DNA of 11,236 nucleotides from an uncultured Eubacteriales bacterium. GTDB lineage: Bacteria > Bacillota > Clostridia > Oscillospirales > Oscillospiraceae. Positions 6,740 to 11,236 of the stretch are shown piece by piece. A program made the position numbers and the translations under genes. A model generated the notes under the pieces. That model was given only the letters and a program-made list of their open reading frames with translations, did no database searches and had not been told where the DNA came from. Location: the NCBI GenBank assembly GCA_900320765.1, contig ONTN01000103.1:1-11236 (forward strand). The letters are read 5' to 3'. Within the stretch, counting starts at the first letter, position 1; each line of letters opens with the position of its first letter.

Positions 6740-7498
6740 ATGGAAAACGCCATTATAAAAGTCAAGGGACTTAAAAAGACCTTCGGAGAGCTCGAGGTGC
6801 TGAAGGAAATAGACCTCACGGTAAATCGGGGCGACGTCGTCGCCGTGCTCGGCTCGTCGGGCTCGGGGAAGACAACGCTTCTGCGCTGCCTCAACTTTCT
6901 TGAGAGAGCCGACGAAGGCAAGCTCAGCTTTGACGGCCGAAGCTTCGACCTTGCGTCGATAAAAAAAGCCGAGATCGCGGAGATACGTGCGAAGACGGGC
7001 TTCGTTTTTCAAAACTACAATCTTTTCGCGAATAAGACCGCCCTCAAAAACGTAACTGAGGGGCTCATTATTGCGAGGCGCGTCCCGAGAAAGGAAGCTG
7101 AGGAGAAGGGACTTGAGCTTCTCAGAAAGGTCGGGCTTGAGGATAAGCGTGATTATTATCCCTATCAGCTCTCCGGCGGTCAGCAGCAGAGGATTGCTAT
7201 AGCGCGAGCCATTGCCGCCGACCCGGAGATAATATACTTTGACGAGCCGACGAGCGCCCTCGACCCGGAGCTTATCGGCGAGGTGCTGACCGTTATGCGC
7301 GAGCTTGCCGAGGAGGGGAGGACGATGCTCGTTGTCACCCACGAGATGAGCTTTGCCGAGAACGTGTCAAACCGAGTGATCTTTATGGAGAACGGGGCGA
7401 TATTGGAAGAAGCGCCCTCAAATGAATTCTTCCGCAATACGAAAAATGAAAGAGTCAGAGCTTTCTTAAATATGATCAGTAAAGAAGAGGAGAAATAA
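6740..7498 (+). CDS. Polar amino-acid ABC transporter ATP-binding protein
   Basis: This 252-residue cytoplasmic ATPase powers the importer. All nucleotide-binding motifs are intact: Walker A GSSGSGKT at 38-45, Q-loop Gln91 (FVFQNYNLF), signature LSGGQQQR at 144-151, Walker B IIYFDE at 164-169 with Glu169 as the catalytic base, and the H-loop His201 (VVTHEM). The FVFQNYNLF and EPTSALDPELIGEVL sequences are typical of the GlnQ/TcyC group. Length is normal. The ribosome binding site is poor, so translation may depend on coupling to the permease gene 13 bases upstream. The receptor gene begins two bases after its stop. Confidence 0.93.
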   Translation: MENAIIKVKGLKKTFGELEVLKEIDLTVNRGDVVAVLGSSGSGKTTLLRCLNFLERADEGKLSFDGRSFDLASIKKAEIAEIRAKTGFVFQNYNLFANKTALKNVTEGLIIARRVPRKEAEEKGLELLRKVGLEDKRDYYPYQLSGGQQQRIAIARAIAADPEIIYFDEPTSALDPELIGEVLTVMRELAEEGRTMLVVTHEMSFAENVSNRVIFMENGAILEEAPSNEFFRNTKNERVRAFLNMISKEEEK

Positions 7499-7500
7499 TA

Positions 7501-8301
7501 ATGAAGAGAACTGTAAGCTTTATACTTGCCGCGCTGATGGCGCTGTCCTGCGCTTTTCTTTCCGGCTGTGCCTCAAAGGAAGCGGGCGACCAACTTGAGA
7601 CGATCAAAAGCCGCGGAAAGATAATCGTGGCTATGGAGGGCGTGTGGGCGCCCTGGACGTATCACGATGCCGCCGGCGACCTCGTCGGCTTCGATACCGA
7701 GGTGGCCAAGGCGATAGCCGAAAAGCTCGGCGTTGAGGCGGAATTCAAGGAGGGCGACTTTGACGCTCTCTTCGTGGGCTTCGAGCAGGGCGTTTACGAT
7801 ATAATCGTAAACGAGGTTGAGATAACCGAGAGCCGCTCCGCTATGTACGATTTTACCGAGCCTTACGCCTATATCCACACCGCTCTTATAGTCCGCGGCG
7901 ATAACGAGGAAATCAAGTCTTTCGCCGACCTTGCCGGAAGGACGACGGCAAACTCTAACGGAAGCACCTACGCGGCAATGGCCGAGGAGCTCGGCGCGAC
8001 CGTGCTGACCGTTCCGACTCTTGAGGAGACCCTGAGCATGGTGCTCGACGGAAGGGCGGAGGCGACTCTGAACGCCGACCAGAGCTTCTATGACTTTATG
8101 GATCAGCACCCCGAGGCTAATCTCAAGATAGTCGACCTGACCGAGGAGGCATCATTTGTCGCCATCCCGATCCGCAAGGGCGATGAGTCCGCATCGCTGA
8201 ACGCCGCCATTTCCAAGGCGATTCGCGAGCTGCGAGAGGACGGAACGCTGAAGGCGATAAGCGAAAAATACCTCGGTATGGATATCACCTCGAATAACTG
8301 A
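7501..8301 (+). CDS. Polar amino-acid ABC transporter substrate-binding lipoprotein, probably for cystine
   Basis: This 266-residue family 3 solute-binding protein has a lipoprotein signal peptide: MKR, a hydrophobic stretch, then the lipobox LSGC with Cys23 as the lipidated residue. The mature part holds the family signature GFDTEVAKAIAEKLG at 63-77, followed by GFEQGVYDIIVNEVEITESR with Arg102, which by homology binds the amino-acid carboxylate, and YDFTEPY. The pattern EGVWAPWTYHD, with N-x-V-x-I-T-x-S-R and D-N-x-x-I-K-S-F, resembles TcyA/FliY cystine receptors more than glutamine or arginine receptors as I recall them. Cystine is therefore a likely but unproven substrate. GAGGAG lies about eight bases before the start. 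A 40-base gap without a terminator separates it from the D-lactate dehydrogenase gene. Confidence 0.88.
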   Translation: MKRTVSFILAALMALSCAFLSGCASKEAGDQLETIKSRGKIIVAMEGVWAPWTYHDAAGDLVGFDTEVAKAIAEKLGVEAEFKEGDFDALFVGFEQGVYDIIVNEVEITESRSAMYDFTEPYAYIHTALIVRGDNEEIKSFADLAGRTTANSNGSTYAAMAEELGATVLTVPTLEETLSMVLDGRAEATLNADQSFYDFMDQHPEANLKIVDLTEEASFVAIPIRKGDESASLNAAISKAIRELREDGTLKAISEKYLGMDITSNN

Positions 8302-8341
8302 GAATAATAAAACCAGTAAATAACAGAGGGAGGGGCAGATC

Positions 8342-9379
8342 ATGATAAAGGTCGCGTTTTACGACGCCAAGGAATACGATAAGCCGTCCTTTGAGCGCTA
8401 TGGCGGGCAGCAAGATATGCAGTTTCGCTTTTTGGAGACGAAGCTTAACGAGGACACCGTGGAGCTTGCGAAGGGCTGCGACGCAGTCTGCGTTTTCGTA
8501 AACGACGATGTGAGCGCCGGGGTGATCGAGAAGCTGTATGAATACGGCGTCAAGCTTATCGCGCTTCGCTCAGCGGGATACAACAACGTTGACCTGCAGG
8601 CGGCCTTCGGCAAGGTGCACGTGGTGCACGTCCCCGCGTATTCGCCCTACGCCGTGGCTGAGCACGCGATCGCCCTGCTTTTGACCTCGGTCCGCCGCAT
8701 TCACAAGGCGTATAACCGCACGAGGGAGTTCAATTTCTCCCTGAACGGTCTGACCGGCTTTGATTTCCACGGCAAGACAGTGGGAGTTGTCGGCACGGGA
8801 AAGATCGGCAGAATTTTTATCGATATCTGCCGCGGCTTCGGTATGCACGTTATCGCCTACGACCGCTATCCCGCACCTGACAGCGGCATTGAATACGTTA
8901 CCCTCGATGAGCTTTTTGAGAGAAGCGATATCATCTCCCTGCATTGCCCATTGACCGACGAGACGCGCCATATGATCGGCGCGGAAGCTATCGGCAAGAT
9001 GAAAAAGGGCGTCGTGATCGTAAATACCTCACGCGGAGGCCTTATAGACGCGGAAGCCCTTTTGGAGGGCATTAAGGCCAGGAAGATCGGCGCAGCCTGC
9101 CTTGACGTTTATGAGGAGGAGGCCGACGTCTTCTTTGAGGATCGCTCCGGACATATTTTGAACGACGATCTCCTGTCCCGCCTTATTTCAATGCCGAACG
9201 TCATCGTCACCTCGCATCAGGCTTTTCTTACCGAGGAGGCGCTAAGCAATATCGCGGAAACGACGGTGAACAATATCGTATCCTATTTTACAAACGACGG
9301 GATCTGCGATAACGAGCTATGCTACCGCTGCGGCAATATCGAGCGCTGCAGGAAAGAGCGAAAAGAAAAATGCTTCTGA
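8342..9379 (+). CDS. D-lactate dehydrogenase (D-2-hydroxyacid dehydrogenase family) with a cysteine-rich C-terminal tail
   Basis: This 345-residue protein reduces pyruvate (or a related 2-oxo acid) to the D-hydroxy acid with NADH. The Rossmann motif is GTGKIG at 151-156. The catalytic Arg is Arg231 (NTSRGGLID), the active-site Glu lies in DVYEEE (255-260), and the catalytic His is His292 (TSHQAFLT). DVYEEEADVFFED and SHQAFLTEEAL match E. coli LdhA closely, so lactate dehydrogenase is more likely than other 2-hydroxyacid dehydrogenases. A strong GAGGGAGGGG ribosome binding site precedes ATG 8342. The last 24 residues contain five cysteines (322, 327, 330, 336, 344) that LdhA lacks. It probably reads through from the importer operon. 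Confidence 0.88.
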   Translation: MIKVAFYDAKEYDKPSFERYGGQQDMQFRFLETKLNEDTVELAKGCDAVCVFVNDDVSAGVIEKLYEYGVKLIALRSAGYNNVDLQAAFGKVHVVHVPAYSPYAVAEHAIALLLTSVRRIHKAYNRTREFNFSLNGLTGFDFHGKTVGVVGTGKIGRIFIDICRGFGMHVIAYDRYPAPDSGIEYVTLDELFERSDIISLHCPLTDETRHMIGAEAIGKMKKGVVIVNTSRGGLIDAEALLEGIKARKIGAACLDVYEEEADVFFEDRSGHILNDDLLSRLISMPNVIVTSHQAFLTEEALSNIAETTVNNIVSYFTNDGICDNELCYRCGNIERCRKERKEKCF

Positions 9380-9526
9380 AGAGTGTCGACTACGTCTCCA
9401 CTCTTCAAATGAGACCCGCTTCGCTGGGCTCTCATTTGAGCTTGCAGTCCGCTGCAGCGCACGGCTACGCCGCACGTTTGCGGCCTGAGCGGTATTTTTG
9501 GCGAGGTACACGCCCCCGCCAAAAAT
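9378..9526. repeat. Hairpin-rich intergenic stretch (possible dispersed repeat or structured RNA)
   Basis: Five short inverted repeats follow one another with no credible gene: GAAGAGTG/CACTCTTC (9378-9385, 9399-9406); TCAAATGAGA/TCTCATTTGA (9405-9414, 9430-9439); TGCAG/CTGCA (9443-9447, 9452-9456); CGGC/GCCG (9462-9465, 9469-9472); and ATTTTTGGCG/CGCCAAAAAT (9494-9503, 9517-9526). The first begins at the dehydrogenase stop codon. The density resembles a miniature inverted-repeat or REP-like element. The sequence alone does not show whether it occurs elsewhere. Confidence 0.5.
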
Positions 9527-9551
9527 GATTTAAAATATTTTACACAGTAAC

Positions 9552-9590
9552 AAACGAGCGACGGGTTTTTAACCCGTCGCTTGTTTATTT
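9552..9590. terminator. Strong intrinsic terminator between ldh and the lipid kinase
   Basis: A stem of 16 pairs (one of them G-T) joins 9552-9567 to 9571-9586 around the loop TTT. Its core is AGCGACGGGTT/AACCCGTCGCT. TTGTTTATTTAT follows on the plus strand. It lies between convergent genes and can stop both transcripts. Confidence 0.85.
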
Positions 9591-9596
9591 ATCGTC

Positions 9597-10414
9597 TTAA
9601 ACCAGAAGCTTCAAAGCCGCGTGGTGATTTATCGCGCAGACCTCTCCGTATTCTCCGCCTGCCTCACCGTCGCAGGTGAAGCTCATTTTGCGGTCGAATT
9701 TAAAGCTGATGCTCGCGCCGTGAAGGAGCTTGACGCTGTCCGTGGAAAAATCCTTGGTAAGAAGCTTCTTCGCGTCGCCGCATAGCTCGCCGAAGCCCTT
9801 CGGATCGCGGACGAGAAGGAGCTCAAAGCGCCCGTCGTCGAGCATAACGTCCTTGGGCGAGAGCTTTATGAGCCCGGCCATTGAGGTCGTGTTCATAACG
9901 GCGCCGACGAGTATATCGTCCTCAAAGGTCTCCCCGTCGCAGCTTATCTCAGCGTGGACGGGCTTGATATCCTTCAGCGCTCCTGCCGCTCCGCCGAGAT
10001 AGGCGAGATAGCCCCATGGCGGTCGTCAAACTGCCCCACGTCAACGGCTCTGACGCTGTCCGCTTTCAGATGAGCTATAACGTCCTTCGTAGCCTTGGGA
10101 AGCCCGAAGGATACTGCCATATCGTTAGTAGTCCCGAGGGGGATATATCCGATCTTCGGGCGTTCCTCAAAGGGGATAGCCATAACGCCGTTCATAACCT
10201 CGTTAAGAGTTCCGTCGCCTCCGGTGCAGATAACGCGCTCAAAGTCTCTGCCGTACTTCTCGGTGAAGAGAGTCGCGTCGCCGCGCTTTTCGGTGACGAA
10301 AACGCTAACGGGGATGCCGCCCTCAGAGAAGGCGCGGACGGCGTCAAGAAGGTGATTTTTTATCTTGCCCTTTCCGGAAACCGGATTAACAATGAGCATC
10401 GTATTTGCGGACAT
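9597..10414 (-). pseudogene. Diacylglycerol-kinase-family lipid kinase (YegS/BmrU type), broken by an internal deletion and frameshift
   Basis: The gene starts at ATG 10414 with AGAGGT upstream, 16 bases after the PGDH stop. The N-terminal catalytic domain is intact for about 132 residues: MLIVNPVSGKGK (phosphate-binding region), ICTGGDGTLNEVMNGV (the GGDGT motif) and IPLGTTNDMAVSFG. After VGQFDDRH the frame is lost and stops at 9974-9976. The family sequence resumes in another frame from about 10010 (YLAYLGGAAGALKDIKPVHAE), then GAVMNTTSMAGLIKL and VMLDDGRFELLLV, ending at TAA 9597. About 20-26 residues expected between these parts (the segment after DRxF in relatives) are absent, and the frame change implies a loss of 3n+1 bases. 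The intact enzyme would phosphorylate a membrane lipid such as diacylglycerol. As sequenced, it would yield only a truncated catalytic domain. Confidence 0.82.
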
Positions 10415-10430
10415 GGCGCTGTACCTCTTT

Positions 10431-11236
10431 TCAGACGGTTTTGGAGGGGATCGCTCTTACTCTTACTACGTGCTTCTGATGCTGGATGGCGTTTATAAGC
10501 TCCTCGTCCGGATCGGAGCCGAGCTCGAGCATCGTATACGCTATCGGATACTCCTTAGTGGAGGCGTTCACCATGTTTTCAATGTTGATGCCGCGCTGAG
10601 AAATGCTGGAGGTAAGCCCCGCGAGCACGTTCGGCACGTTCTTGTGGAAGATGCAGAGCCTTGCGTGGAGGCTCGGGGACATGACCGCCTTTCCGAAGTT
10701 TACGGAATTGACGATGTTTCCGTTCTTGATATAGTCGACGGCCTGCCTTGCGGCCATTATCGCGCAGTTCTCCTCGCTCTCGTGCGTGGTTCCGCCGAGG
10801 TGGGGCGTCATAACCACGTTCTTGAGGCCAATAAGGTTGTTTGTGGGAAAGTCAGTCACATATCTTGCCACTTTTCCGGATTCGAGGGCGGCAATCATAG
10901 CTTCCTCATTCACCACCTGCTGGCGGGCGTAGTTGATGATGCGAACGCCGTCCTTCATATGGGAGAGGTAGTCGGCGCCAATCATATCGCGGGTGAGATC
11001 TGTGAGCGGGCAATGCAGGGTCAAAAAGTCGCAGTCGTAGAGATCGGAGAGAGAGTCGACCTTCGTCACCTGGTTGGAGATGAGCCACGCGGCGTCAACG
11101 GAGAGGAAGGGATCGTAGCCGTAAACGTCCATACCGAGATTGACGCAGGCGTTCGCAACGATGCGTCCGACGTTGCCCATACCGATAACGCCGATCTTCT
11201 TGCCCATATACTCGGGGCCGGCGAACTGAGCCTTGA
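10431..11236 (-). CDS. serA: D-3-phosphoglycerate dehydrogenase with C-terminal ACT domain (partial, N-terminus outside the window)
   Basis: The frame stays open past the ATG at 11207 (KAQFAGPEYMGKKIGVIG reads through it), so the real start lies beyond the right edge; about 268 residues are visible. The enzyme oxidises 3-phosphoglycerate with NAD in the first step of serine synthesis. The Rossmann motif is GMGNVG, followed by the NAD-selecting Asp in GYDPF. Catalytic Arg lies in NYARQQVVNEE and His in TPHLGGTTHE. The usual DVFxxEP segment reads YVTDFPTN, as I recall from a clostridial subgroup of PGDHs. The last 70 or so residues form an ACT domain (ARLCIFHKNVPNVLAGLTSS and GINIENMVNAS), the usual site of serine feedback. 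The lipid kinase gene follows 16 bases downstream in the same direction, so the two are probably one operon. Confidence 0.88.
   Translation of the reverse strand, partial: KAQFAGPEYMGKKIGVIGMGNVGRIVANACVNLGMDVYGYDPFLSVDAAWLISNQVTKVDSLSDLYDCDFLTLHCPLTDLTRDMIGADYLSHMKDGVRIINYARQQVVNEEAMIAALESGKVARYVTDFPTNNLIGLKNVVMTPHLGGTTHESEENCAIMAARQAVDYIKNGNIVNSVNFGKAVMSPSLHARLCIFHKNVPNVLAGLTSSISQRGINIENMVNASTKEYPIAYTMLELGSDPDEELINAIQHQKHVVRVRAIPSKTV

Noticed and set aside
9494..9526. The ATTTTTGGCG/CGCCAAAAAT hairpin as the main ldh terminator
   Set aside because: It lacks a T run directly after the stem; the hairpin at 9552-9590 is a better terminator.
9974..10040. Programmed frameshifting in the lipid kinase
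   Set aside because: The two frames overlap, but an expected internal segment is absent, so a simple shift would not restore the family sequence.
10016..10498. A plus-strand open frame crossing the lipid kinase and PGDH genes
   Set aside because: It lies opposite well-conserved GGDGT and ACT-domain coding sequence and has no ribosome binding site.
10431..11207. PGDH as a complete gene starting at ATG 11207
   Set aside because: The frame stays open to the window edge, and the residues upstream continue the protein. A start at 11207 would remove the N-terminal substrate domain.

Overview
The window looks like DNA from an anaerobic, endospore-forming member of the Bacillota (class Clostridia, most like the Oscillospiraceae and relatives found in gut metagenomes). 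The reasons are a complete SigK-type mother-cell sigma factor with its N-terminal pro-sequence, strong AGGAGG-type ribosome binding sites, a DUF1858 redox-disulfide protein beside a TtcA-like PP-loop protein, and a D-lactate dehydrogenase and serine-pathway PGDH of clostridial type. No rRNA, tRNA, CRISPR array or transposase gene is visible.

Left region (1 to about 2740, all on the minus strand). This part is GC-rich and codes for a tandem set of TAXI-type (TRAP transporter solute receptor) proteins. A large secreted protein with three S-layer-homology repeats and a C-terminal TAXI domain (8-2131) is followed, with a 4-base ATGA overlap, by another gene starting MKKR that leaves the window. 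Upstream is a second TAXI domain whose own N-terminus is missing. It is joined in frame to the NAD-binding half of a Gfo/Idh/MocA oxidoreductase (2152-3030). At this join (about 2737-2751) isoleucine codon use switches abruptly: 0 of 30 Ile codons are ATA on the TAXI side, 3 of 4 on the oxidoreductase side. The join is therefore a recombination point or a contig chimera, and it is the strongest anomaly here.

Middle region. A divergent promoter pair (3054-3126) separates the Gfo gene from a rightward operon: DUF1858 protein, TtcA-like PP-loop ATPase, and a nucleotidyltransferase broken by an internal deletion with a frameshift (4248-5110). A bidirectional hairpin terminator (5123-5157) separates this operon from leftward sigK (5159-5860).

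Right region. A canonical promoter (5966-5994) drives a complete polar amino-acid ABC importer, most like cystine systems, in the order permease, ATPase, lipoprotein receptor. A D-lactate dehydrogenase with an odd cysteine-rich tail follows. A hairpin-rich intergenic stretch (9378-9526) and a strong terminator (9552-9590) come next. On the minus strand, reading in from the right edge, are a partial 3-phosphoglycerate dehydrogenase (serine biosynthesis) and a diacylglycerol-kinase-family lipid kinase. The kinase also carries an internal deletion plus frameshift.

Three of about eleven genes are therefore damaged or chimeric. Either this genome segment is decaying and recombining, or the contig has assembly faults at about 2740, 4895 and 10015. 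Reads across those three points would decide.
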